DNA of 64,000 nt from Geobacter sp. (GCA_003574885.1 PJFC01000003.1:62001-126000); one strand, 5' to 3'. Counted from the first letter of the stretch, positions 37,713 to 45,028 are shown. A program made the numbers and translations. The notes: a model not told the origin generated them from the sequence alone.

Positions 37713-38435
37713 ATGTCCGCATACGTGCAACCCTTCAATGTCAGACGGAAGCGGCACTCCGCGGATGTGCTCAAAAATGTTCCGTTTTTTTCCTGTATGA
37801 ACAAGAATGAACTCGAGGAGATTGAAAAACTCCTGACCTCCAAGCATATCTGCAAAAATCAGGTAGTGCTGTTTGAAGAGGATACGCCAAACTACATGTA
37901 TGTCGTTTATTCCGGCAAAGTACGGGCCGTTCACGTGAGCGAGGACGGCAAGGAACGGATACTGGCCATACACAAACGGGGTGACTTTTTCGGCGAAATG
38001 GGTCTCCTGGACGGCAAGACCGCTCCGGCATCGGTTATTGCCATGGAAGACACCGAAATAGGCCTTCTCTCCAAACAAGATTTCGAAAAATTCATGTTAA
38101 AGAACAACAATGTGCTTTTGAATATTATCACTCTGCTCTGCGCGCGATTCAGGGAATCGCTCCTGATGCTCAAGGCCATGAGCTTTGCAAATGCAGAACA
38201 ACGCCTCAGGGAAGTCCTTAACAGCATGGCCAGGTTGTACGGGATCAAAGAACAGCGTGGTGTGATAATAGCCCTTAAACTAACCCACAAGCAAATTGCC
38301 GATTATGCCTCAGTTTCCCGCGAAACAGCTACCCGCCTGCTTGGAAAGCTCACCAGCGATGGGGAGATTGAAATTCTTGCCAACAAAAACATTCTTGTAA
38401 AGTCTAATTTCATGAACAAATTGCAGTGTTTATAA
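37713..38435 (+). CDS. CRP/FNR-family transcription regulator
   Basis: A 240-residue regulator. A cyclic-nucleotide-binding-type barrel occupies about residues 20-130 (GDFFGEMGLLDG), then a dimer helix, then a winged HTH. The recognition helix VSRETATRLL (about 201-210) keeps the Arg-Glu-x3-Arg pattern that lets E. coli CRP read TGTGA. In contrast, the Arg-Ser pair that holds the cAMP phosphate in CRP is replaced (TAPAS after GEMG), so cAMP is unlikely to be the ligand. No FNR-type Cys cluster is present. ATG 37713 has GGGAGGG 8 bases upstream. Two matching operators lie within 1.5 kb downstream. Confidence 0.93.
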   Translation: MSAYVQPFNVRRKRHSADVLKNVPFFSCMNKNELEEIEKLLTSKHICKNQVVLFEEDTPNYMYVVYSGKVRAVHVSEDGKERILAIHKRGDFFGEMGLLDGKTAPASVIAMEDTEIGLLSKQDFEKFMLKNNNVLLNIITLLCARFRESLLMLKAMSFANAEQRLREVLNSMARLYGIKEQRGVIIALKLTHKQIADYASVSRETATRLLGKLTSDGEIEILANKNILVKSNFMNKLQCL

Positions 38436-38454
38436 AATTGTTTAAAATATTTTA

Positions 38455-38483
38455 TTGACTTTCCTCTCTTCATCGTGTAGCTA
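38455..38483 (+). promoter_or_regulatory. Possible promoter upstream of riboswitch 1
   Basis: TTGACT and TAGCTA with a 17-base spacer, 25 bases before the first riboswitch. The -10 box is weak. Unlike the next two promoters it has no CRP-type operator. Confidence 0.45.
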
Positions 38484-38507
38484 TCTTCTCCGTAAATAAC
38501 AGCCGGA

Positions 38508-38620
38508 GATAGACGACAATACTAAACCATCCGCAAGGGTGGGACGGAAAGCCCAAGGGTCTCACCGAGACAGCCGGGTCGCCGAAATATCTGAAATGAT
38601 ATTCAGCCCCGGCTTTTTTG
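38508..38620 (+). promoter_or_regulatory. GEMM-I riboswitch 1, cGAMP-type, with terminator
   Basis: Matches the GEMM-I aptamer: ACTAAACC, a GCAA tetraloop hairpin, GGGACGGAAAGCC, a second hairpin and GCCGGGTCGCCGAA. The base equivalent to G20 of the Vc2 c-di-GMP riboswitch is A, as in 3',3'-cGAMP-selective Geobacter members. The aptamer's last segment AGCCGGG can instead pair with CCCCGGCT at 38606-38614 to form a terminator with six T (to 38620), so ligand binding should permit read-through (ON switch). No gene follows directly; the next element is riboswitch 2. Confidence 0.9.
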
Positions 38621-38698
38621 TATTCGAGTTCATAAATCTGCCTATAAATTGGCAGGACACAAGGATCTAAGACATTACTAACAAAATAATGCAAAACA

Positions 38699-38741
38699 TG
38701 TGACACAGGTCACAACTTTTTTTCAAAGATTACTGTATTGC
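38699..38741 (+). promoter_or_regulatory. CRP-consensus operator and extended -10 promoter for riboswitch 2
   Basis: TGTGACACAGGTCACA (38699-38714) is a perfect TGTGA-N6-TCACA palindrome. An extended -10 (TG then TATTGC, ending 38741) follows, placing the operator centre about 41 bases before the expected start, the class II CRP arrangement. There is no good -35, as expected for an activated promoter. The CRP-family gene just upstream is the likely regulator (inference). Confidence 0.75.
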
Positions 38742-38765
38742 TTTACGTAACAACTGCATAGAAGA

Positions 38766-38880
38766 GATACACGACAATACTAAACCATCCGCAAGGATGG
38801 GACGGAAAGCCCAAGGGTCTCATCGAGACAGCCGGGTCGCCGAAATATCCTTCATAGATATTTTGCCCCCGGCTTTTCTG
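38766..38880 (+). promoter_or_regulatory. GEMM-I riboswitch 2, cGAMP-type, with terminator
   Basis: Nearly identical to riboswitch 1: ACTAAACC with A at the ligand-selecting position, GCAA tetraloop, GGGACGGAAAGCC and GCCGGGTCGCCGAAATAT. The terminator pairs AGCCGGG and AAATATC with GATATTTT and CCCCGGCTTTT. It is the leader of the fibronectin-dockerin gene at 38931 and is expected to be an ON switch. Confidence 0.92.
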
Positions 38881-38930
38881 CGTTCAGGCCACCATGTTTC
38901 CGGGGCAATTATATGGAGGTAGTAACCGAC

Positions 38931-39812
38931 ATGCTTAGAGCCCTTGAAACATTTGCGTGTCATAGATGCCGTTTAAGCGCCATCACGATTCAAAGACTCT
39001 TTCTCTTTCTCATCATCTCTCTTTTTCTCCCTCTTTTTGCCGTAACCACTACCTTTGCAGCACAGACTACCCTCGCATGGGATCCGCCGGTTAATGCCGA
39101 CGGCACTCCGTTCACCGGTGTTGCAGGATACCACCTGTATTTCGGAACGTCATCCGGCACCTACTCCCAGAGCGTCAACGCCGGCAACGTAACAAGCTAT
39201 ACCATCAGTAATCTGGCCGAAGGGGCGACCTATTATTTCGCCGTTACCGATTACGACGCTGCAGGCAACGAAAGCGCCTATTCCAACGAGGTCAGCAAGA
39301 CATTTTCCGCTACCTACTCACTGACAGCAACTGCAGGCACTGGTGGCACGATATCGCCGGTTGGCAGCATAACGACAAGCACTGCAACTAACGGGACATA
39401 CATCATAAAGTCGGTCACGGCACCCCAAGGCACCAACGTCTCTTTCACGGTAACGGCAAATCAGGGTTACCAGTTATCAAACGTTACGGTTGATGGGATC
39501 TCGGCCGGTAAAATTTCTTCCTATACCTTCAACAACATAAACAGCAACCATTCAATAACGGCCACCTTCACTACAACGGCTGGCACTACCCCGCTCAAAG
39601 GGGATGTTGATAGTGACGGCGTCGTATCTCTCGACGATGCACTCACGGTCCTTCGATCTGTTACCAATAACGCTCAACTGACAACCGATCAAAAATCGCG
39701 GGCCGATGTCTGGCCGCTCGATGCATCAGGAAAACCGCTGGGTGATGGTAGTGTCAATCTGAATGACGCGCTCCTCATACTGCGGAGAGCTGTTGGACTG
39801 GTTACCTGGTAG
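38931..39812 (+). CDS. Secreted fibronectin type III protein with dockerin-like end
   Basis: A 293-residue exported protein. A long signal peptide (hydrophobic about residues 21-43, ending FAA) is followed by a fibronectin type III domain (QTTLAWDPPVNADG to about 130), one bacterial beta-repeat (about 130-210) and a dockerin-like end with two calcium-type loops (DVDSDGVVSLDD and GDGSVNLNDALLILRR). I moved the start from the upstream ATG at 38913 to 38931, because the 38913 ATG lies inside the GGAGG ribosome site and the paralogue at 40287 uses the matching position. It is controlled by a CRP-type operator and by riboswitch 2, perhaps also riboswitch 1. Role likely at the cell surface, in adhesion or matrix. 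Confidence 0.88.
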   Translation: MLRALETFACHRCRLSAITIQRLFLFLIISLFLPLFAVTTTFAAQTTLAWDPPVNADGTPFTGVAGYHLYFGTSSGTYSQSVNAGNVTSYTISNLAEGATYYFAVTDYDAAGNESAYSNEVSKTFSATYSLTATAGTGGTISPVGSITTSTATNGTYIIKSVTAPQGTNVSFTVTANQGYQLSNVTVDGISAGKISSYTFNNINSNHSITATFTTTAGTTPLKGDVDSDGVVSLDDALTVLRSVTNNAQLTTDQKSRADVWPLDASGKPLGDGSVNLNDALLILRRAVGLVTW

Positions 39813-39856
39813 AGCGCAACATGTTTAGATGTTTCTAACAAAATACATGCAAAACA

Positions 39857-39899
39857 TGTGATAAGGGTCACCGTTTTTTCTCGAAAATTCCTGTAATAG
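39857..39899 (+). promoter_or_regulatory. CRP-type operator and extended -10 promoter for riboswitch 3
   Basis: TGTGATAAGGGTCACC (39857-39872) fits TGTGA-N6-TCAC with one mismatch. The extended -10 box (TG then TAATAG, 39894-39899) starts exactly 35 bases after the operator start, the same distance as in the copy at 38699. Confidence 0.72.
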
Positions 39900-39922
39900 T
39901 TTATGTAACAATTGAATAGAAG

Positions 39923-40037
39923 TGATACACGATAATACTAAACCATCCGCAAGGATGGGACGGAAAGCCTAAGGGTCTCACCGAGACAGCCGGGTCGCCG
40001 AAATATCCTTCATAGGTATTTTGCCCCCGGCTTTTCT
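39923..40037 (+). promoter_or_regulatory. GEMM-I riboswitch 3, cGAMP-type, with terminator
   Basis: Third copy of the same aptamer (ACTAAACC, GCAA loop, GGGACGGAAAGCC, GCCGGGTCGCCGAAATAT), again with A at the selector position, followed by the overlapping terminator ending CCCCGGCTTTT. Read-through leads into riboswitch 4, which is of the c-di-GMP type. Confidence 0.92.
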
Positions 40038-40109
40038 GTGTCTTGTAAGATTTGAAATAACAGCCACCTACTGAATGATTTAACAATAAGAAGAGAGGTG
40101 AAACAAACA

Positions 40110-40216
40110 GGAAGCACGCACCAGCTTGAAAAGGGCAAACCGTCCGAAAGGGCGGGACGCAAAGCCGCTGGCCTAAGTCCCCGTACAAGGGATATGGCAG
40201 CAGGGATGCCAGGCGA
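40110..40216 (+). promoter_or_regulatory. GEMM-I riboswitch 4, c-di-GMP-type
   Basis: Canonical c-di-GMP-I form: GGGCAAACC, a GAAA tetraloop hairpin, GGGACGCAAAGCC, the GGCCTAAG receptor, then a second hairpin and CCAGGCGA. The selector position is G as in Vc2. GCTTG near 40124 and CAGGC near 40212 can close the outer stem. Its sequence is far from the three upstream copies, so it is not a recent duplicate. No terminator follows; control is probably at translation through the next hairpin. Confidence 0.88.
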
Positions 40217-40222
40217 ATATTC

Positions 40223-40281
40223 AGTACCTCATGTGAATGGGCTGATTTCGTTATGGCGAATAACCCAAACATGGAGGTACT
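40223..40281 (+). promoter_or_regulatory. Anti-Shine-Dalgarno hairpin before the repeat protein
   Basis: AGTACCTC (40223-40230) is perfectly complementary to GAGGTACT (40274-40281), which contains most of the GGAGG ribosome site of the GTG start at 40287. Neighbouring ATGT and ACAT extend the stem past a one-base bulge. The left arm begins just after riboswitch 4, so aptamer folding can be linked to exposure of the ribosome site. Confidence 0.72.
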
Positions 40282-40286
40282 AAATC

Positions 40287-42077
40287 GTGAAAACTCTCTG
40301 CCAGACACTACATAAGTTCGACCATTACTTCTACCGCTCGTTAGCCTTAATGACGCTAATAACTATTATGGTGATCCATCTCGCATCGACCTATGTCCAT
40401 GCCGCCCAGACGACACTGGCCTGGGATCCGCCGGTCAACTCCGACGGAACCCTCTATGCGGGCGTCAGTGGCTACAAGCTCTACTGGGGGACTACCTCTG
40501 GCAACTACACTCAAAATATTGACGTGGGAAATGTAACCTCGTATACCGTCAATAATCTCTCGGATGGGTCAACCTACTATTTTGCCGCTGTCGATTATGA
40601 CGCAGCAGGCAATACGAGTGGGTACTCCAACGAGACGAGCAAGAATCTTCCTTTCACCTACTCCCTGACGGGAACTGCCAATGCCGGCGGTACGATATCA
40701 CCGGTAGGCACCGCAACGACAAGCACCGCCACCAGCGGAACTTCAACCATCACCTCAGTGACAGTCACCCAGGGTGCGACCCAGACATTTTCCATAACAC
40801 CCAATTCCGGTTACGCTATCGCCAATGTTGCAGTTGATGGGATTTCGGTCGGCGCAGTTACCAGCTACACCTTCTCCAACGTCACCGCCAATCACACCCT
40901 GACCGCAACCTTTGCAAGCTTCACCGCATCCAGCACCTTTACCGTTACCGCCACTACGGGCACCGGCGGCAGCATCTCCCCGTCCGGAACATCAACTGTC
41001 AGCTCAGGCGGAAGCCAGGCATACACTATCACCCCTAACGTCGGTTATTATACTGTCAACGTGTCTGTTGACGGAACGATCGTAGCGTCAAATCTTGGTG
41101 GTTACAATTACACGTTCAGCAATGTAACGGCAAATCATACCATTTCGGCAACATTTGGCGTAGCGACCTACACGATAGCTGCATCGGCCGGCACCGGAGG
41201 CAGCATCTCGCCTGTCGGAACGACGCGCGTAAATTACGGAACGAGCCAGTCTTACACCATTACCCCTGCAACCGGGTACTCAATAGCCAGCGTGACCGTA
41301 GATGGAACCTCCGTTGGCGCGGTCTCTGCTTACACTTTCAGCAGTGTGAATGTCAACCATACGATCGCCGCAACCTTTGCACCGACCACCATTTCAAGTT
41401 ACTCCATCACAGCATCAGCCGGCACTAACGGCAGTATTTCTCCCAGCGGCACAGCAACCGTCAGTTCAGGTGGAAGCCAAGCGTACACCATCACCCCTAA
41501 CGTCGGTTACTACACTGTCAGCGTGACTATTGACGGGACGGTCGTCGCATCAAACCTTGGTGGTTACAATTACACTTTCAGCAATGTAACGGCCAACCAC
41601 AGCATCTCGGCAACATTCGGCATAGCCTCCTACACAATAACTGCATCGGCCGGTACCGGCGGCAGCATCTCGCCTGTCGGGACGACGCGTGCAAATTACG
41701 GAACAAGCCAGACTTACACCATTACCCCTGCAACCGGGTACTCAATAGCAAATGTCACCGTGGATGGAATCTCTGTTGGCGCGTTATCCAGCTATACATT
41801 CAACAATGTGAATGGAAACCATACGATCGCCACAACCTTCGCACCGACCACCATATCTAGTTACACCATCACGGCGTCGGCCGGCATAAACGGCAGTATT
41901 TCCCCCAGCGGCACGACGAGCGTTACTTCCGGTGGCAGCCAGACCTATACTATTACCCCTCTAAAAGGCCATAAAATCACCAGTGTGCTGGTTGATGGCA
42001 TCTCTGTCGGGGTTGTTAAATCCTATGTGTTCTCAAATGTAAAGGCAAACCATACCATCCAGGCAAATTTCAAGTGA
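40287..42077 (+). CDS. Secreted fibronectin type III protein with six beta-repeats
   Basis: A 596-residue exported protein paralogous to the one at 38931. The signal peptide (hydrophobic about residues 19-38) ends HAA and is followed by QTTLAWDPPVNSDG and a fibronectin type III domain (to about 120). Six repeats of about 75 residues fill the rest, each with a GG-x-ISP-x-GT turn, YTITP and a VDG-x-xVG strand. Repeats 2-3 and 4-5 are near duplicates, showing a two-repeat unit that has doubled. It has no dockerin. The start is GTG with GGAGG 9 bases upstream, held in a hairpin. Two riboswitches of different ligand type precede it. Likely an extracellular matrix or adhesin protein. Confidence 0.9.
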   Translation: MKTLCQTLHKFDHYFYRSLALMTLITIMVIHLASTYVHAAQTTLAWDPPVNSDGTLYAGVSGYKLYWGTTSGNYTQNIDVGNVTSYTVNNLSDGSTYYFAAVDYDAAGNTSGYSNETSKNLPFTYSLTGTANAGGTISPVGTATTSTATSGTSTITSVTVTQGATQTFSITPNSGYAIANVAVDGISVGAVTSYTFSNVTANHTLTATFASFTASSTFTVTATTGTGGSISPSGTSTVSSGGSQAYTITPNVGYYTVNVSVDGTIVASNLGGYNYTFSNVTANHTISATFGVATYTIAASAGTGGSISPVGTTRVNYGTSQSYTITPATGYSIASVTVDGTSVGAVSAYTFSSVNVNHTIAATFAPTTISSYSITASAGTNGSISPSGTATVSSGGSQAYTITPNVGYYTVSVTIDGTVVASNLGGYNYTFSNVTANHSISATFGIASYTITASAGTGGSISPVGTTRANYGTSQTYTITPATGYSIANVTVDGISVGALSSYTFNNVNGNHTIATTFAPTTISSYTITASAGINGSISPSGTTSVTSGGSQTYTITPLKGHKITSVLVDGISVGVVKSYVFSNVKANHTIQANFK

Positions 42078-42247
42078 GAGAATAACCAGATCAGGGCAAT
42101 TAGAACTGCAGTAAACAGCCTTCTTTCTTCGTAATGGGGACCTGACCACATGCTATGCAACTGTAAATTTATGATAGAATCTAGAAAGATCTGAGATAAG
42201 TTCTGATTGCACCACGGGAAAACCGGTGTTTCGAGAGGAGAAATAAA

Positions 42248-43870
42248 ATGAGAAAAAGCATACTGGCACATAAATCAAGGATCGTGATATTCATAACCCT
42301 TATTAGTGCCTGCCTGACATCCGCAGGTTGGGCAGCAAGTTACTATGTAGATTCAACTGGTGGAAACGATACCAGCTCGGGTGCGCTGACGGCACCTTGG
42401 AAAACGGTTGCAAAAGTTAATAGTGTTGCGCTCAGAGCCGGCGACTTCGTTTATTTCAAATCCGGTGGGATCTGGAATGAGGCGCTCTATCCAAAATCAG
42501 GCGTCAGTGGGGGTGTCGTAACTTATGGTGCTTACGGGACCGGAAGCAAACCAGTCATAAAGAATTTTTACGCAGACAACAAGTCCTATATCAGAGCCCA
42601 GGACATCGAATTCAGGAGCAAAGCAGGCGACATACCATTTTTGATTTACAATGGCTCAAATCACATAAGTGTCTATAACTGTAACATTATAGCCGATACT
42701 GCTTGTACATCATATGCAGCACTTTGGCTAACGACAAACGTCAGTTACAATGAAATTGTCAATTGTAATCTTCAGCATAACAACGCTGGCATTCAATGTG
42801 ATGTTATAAATTTACGTCGTAATGCAAATTACAACGTCATTGAAGGCAATACTATTTCCGGATCTACACATTACTGCCTTGCATCTGAAGGGTCTGATTC
42901 AACTTACCCAACGTATACATGCAATTACAATTTCATCAAGGGCAATACAATAAAAACTACTGGTGCTGCATTAACTCTGATATCTAACTCAAATCGGAAT
43001 CTTGTTGAAGACAACGTCATCATGGGAGGGAAAAGCTCAACTTTTAATGTAAATCTTCCCCGTTCTTTAAAATCTGTATCTCAGTACAATATCATTCGCC
43101 GGAATATAGTTCGCGACAACACCGATCCTAATTCCAGCGGTATATCAACAGAAGTGTATCGATACGGAACTGATCCTGCGAACGTTGCAACAGGCAATCA
43201 CATCTACAACAATCTTATAACAAACATTGCAACCTATCCGATAGTTTTTGCAACAGACGGAAGTGTTGGAGCAAGTGCTTACAACAACTATTACAAGAAC
43301 AACATTATCTACAATAACGGCTTTACCTATCAGCTCTGGATCATGAATTCTCCAGTCATCTACGATAATTATTTTAATAATAATGTTTTTTATAAATCAG
43401 GAATAACCAATATAATGAACATTCGGGGGCTTTACACCAGCGTAGCAGGCATACAGTCAAGCGATCCATCACATTTCTGGGGCAATATCCAACAGGACCC
43501 AATGCTTGACGCCAATTATAACCCTTTAGCAGGATCGCCTTGTATAGATGCCGGCGATTTCTTGACAAAAGTCACCTCCGCAACCGGTACAGGCACGACT
43601 TTTACTGTTGCTGACGCCAGCTATTTTTCATATGGCTTTGGCATCGCTTCTGGTGATCAGATTAAAGTTGGTAAAGCAACTGCCACTGTTGTGGCAATAG
43701 ATTATGTAAAGAATTCGATTACAGTGGCTACCGCAATCTCCTGGAATAGCGGCGACCCGGTAAGTCTTCCGTATAATGGCACTAAACCTGACGTTGGGCC
43801 ATTTGAATATGGAGCGACAACTCAGACAGCACCTACAACCCCTCAACCAATACCATTGAACTTACACTAA
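42248..43870 (+). CDS. Secreted parallel beta-helix protein
   Basis: A 540-residue exported protein with a signal peptide (about residues 12-30, ending GWAA) and the start SYYVDSTGGNDTSSGALTAP seen in right-handed beta-helix proteins. Many short repeats such as NYNVIEG-N-TISGS and NYNFIKGNTIK (about residues 150-380) fit the coils of a beta-helix as in pectate-lyase-like folds. No catalytic residues could be assigned. GAGAGGAG precedes the ATG. It follows the riboswitch-controlled gene by 170 bases and is followed by a palindromic terminator interrupted by an insertion element. It may bind or cut a polysaccharide, perhaps the product of the neighbouring glycan locus. Confidence 0.85.
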   Translation: MRKSILAHKSRIVIFITLISACLTSAGWAASYYVDSTGGNDTSSGALTAPWKTVAKVNSVALRAGDFVYFKSGGIWNEALYPKSGVSGGVVTYGAYGTGSKPVIKNFYADNKSYIRAQDIEFRSKAGDIPFLIYNGSNHISVYNCNIIADTACTSYAALWLTTNVSYNEIVNCNLQHNNAGIQCDVINLRRNANYNVIEGNTISGSTHYCLASEGSDSTYPTYTCNYNFIKGNTIKTTGAALTLISNSNRNLVEDNVIMGGKSSTFNVNLPRSLKSVSQYNIIRRNIVRDNTDPNSSGISTEVYRYGTDPANVATGNHIYNNLITNIATYPIVFATDGSVGASAYNNYYKNNIIYNNGFTYQLWIMNSPVIYDNYFNNNVFYKSGITNIMNIRGLYTSVAGIQSSDPSHFWGNIQQDPMLDANYNPLAGSPCIDAGDFLTKVTSATGTGTTFTVADASYFSYGFGIASGDQIKVGKATATVVAIDYVKNSITVATAISWNSGDPVSLPYNGTKPDVGPFEYGATTQTAPTTPQPIPLNLH

Positions 43871-43893
43871 ACAAAATCCTGACAATAATCAAA

Positions 43894-43918
43894 GGGCGGG
43901 ATATCTTATATCCCGCCC
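43894..43918. terminator. Palindromic bidirectional terminator, left copy
   Basis: An 11-bp perfect stem (GGGCGGGATAT with ATATCCCGCCC) lies just after the beta-helix gene. The same 22-base core recurs at 45072-45093, on the other side of the insertion element. With convergent genes on both sides, the original hairpin probably served both. Confidence 0.75.
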
Positions 43919-43930
43919 CAGATTGCTGAG

Positions 43931-43980
43931 AAAGTCCTCGCAAACGCCATTAACATCTGGTCTTTGCGGGGACTTTTTTT
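43931..43980 (+). terminator. Terminator inside the left end of the IS element
   Basis: AAAGTCCTCGCAAA at 43931 pairs with TTTGCGGGGACTTT at 43963 (one G-T pair), followed by a run of T. It would shield the transposase from outside transcription. Confidence 0.75.
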
Positions 43981-43990
43981 ATAATGTGTC

Positions 43991-44989
43991 ATGCTCAGAG
44001 AACAAGACAACAGTCAGACATCATTGGAGTTTGTAAGCATCGAGCAGTTGGTTCCAAAGGATCATTTGCTGCGCAAAATTGACAGGATCATTGACTTCGG
44101 TTTCATTCGAGAGAAGGTCAAAGATCTCTATTGCGCCGACAACGGTCGTCCGGCAATTGATCCGGTGGTGCTGTTCAAGATGCTCTTCATCGGCTATCTC
44201 TATGGCATCCGTAGCGAGCGGCAGTTAATCCGGGAGATTCAGGTCAATATGGCTTACCGCTGGTTTATCGGATACGGCCTCACTTCCAAGATCCCGGATG
44301 CCTCAACGCTTAGCCAGAATCGCCGTCGCCGCTTTACAGAGAGCACGATCTATCAGGACATTTTTGACGAAATCGTCCTACAGGCGATAAAGCGCAAGAT
44401 GGTTGAGGGAAAGATTCTCTACAGCGACTCAACCCACCTCAAAGCCAACGCCAACAAGAACAGATACGTGCTAAAAGATGTGCAGAAATCGACGCTGGAC
44501 TATCTGGAAGCTCTTGAAACAGATGTTGCCAAGGACCGGGAAGGCCAAACCCTCAGCTACCGTACTACCGACCGCTTAGGTTACCGCCATTACGCCTCCA
44601 ATCCTGAATTATGCTCAACATGTCCGATACGCAATAGCTGCACGAGATCGGCGAATTGCACCAAAGTCGTCACCCGGCATGTTTGGCAAGATAGTAAGGA
44701 CCGGATCAACAGCCATCGTCATACTGACGTTGGGAAACAGATCTATGCTCGACGCAAGGAGACTGTGGAACGTAGCTTTGCTGATTCGAAGGAGCTGCAT
44801 GGTCATAGGTATGCCAGACGAAGGGGCCTAAAGAAGGTCTTCGAGCAATGCCTGCTCTGCGCAGCAGTGCAAAACATGAAGAAGATAGCGCTGGTGGTCA
44901 GCAAGAAGGATTTATTGCTTTATTTGCGCTTGATCTGGCAGCTTGATTGGAGTTATGAAGCAGCTTTATTGCGAGCTTGTGCCGGATAG
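43991..44989 (+). CDS. IS1182-family transposase with internal in-frame deletion
   Basis: A 332-residue protein of the DDE transposase type. The amino part has the DUF772-like region (YCADNGRPAIDPVVLFKMLF, SKIPDASTLSQNRRRRF) and the first catalytic Asp in ILYSDSTHLKANANKN. The carboxy part has the zinc-type CSTCPIRNSCTRS and the catalytic Glu region ETVERSFADSKELHG. Family members are about 450-480 residues and have a block between these parts with the second Asp, typically LDAGY. Here the coiled segment ending DREGQ runs directly into TLSYRTTD, so roughly 120-140 residues including that Asp are missing while the frame stays open. The protein should be inactive alone. No clear ribosome site precedes the ATG. 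Confidence 0.88.
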   Translation: MLREQDNSQTSLEFVSIEQLVPKDHLLRKIDRIIDFGFIREKVKDLYCADNGRPAIDPVVLFKMLFIGYLYGIRSERQLIREIQVNMAYRWFIGYGLTSKIPDASTLSQNRRRRFTESTIYQDIFDEIVLQAIKRKMVEGKILYSDSTHLKANANKNRYVLKDVQKSTLDYLEALETDVAKDREGQTLSYRTTDRLGYRHYASNPELCSTCPIRNSCTRSANCTKVVTRHVWQDSKDRINSHRHTDVGKQIYARRKETVERSFADSKELHGHRYARRRGLKKVFEQCLLCAAVQNMKKIALVVSKKDLLLYLRLIWQLDWSYEAALLRACAG

Positions 44990-45028
44990 AAGTTTAACCA
45001 TCCCCCCGGCTCCTCACCCGCCAAAACA

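Noticed and set aside
38913-38930. Upstream ATG of the first fibronectin protein
   Set aside because: This ATG lies inside the ribosome-binding sequence ATGGAGG; the paralogue at 40287 shows the true start position further on.
40110-40216. Fourth GEMM element as a decayed copy of the first three
   Set aside because: It keeps every conserved c-di-GMP-I core segment, has G at the selector base and a different closing stem, so it is an independent intact aptamer.
40930-41850. Repeated DNA as a CRISPR array or intergenic satellite
   Set aside because: The repeats are in frame inside a coding region, about 75 codons long, and encode beta-repeats.
42078-42247. CACC...GGTG sequence before the beta-helix gene as another riboswitch
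   Set aside because: None of the conserved GEMM core segments is present; it is only a small possible hairpin.
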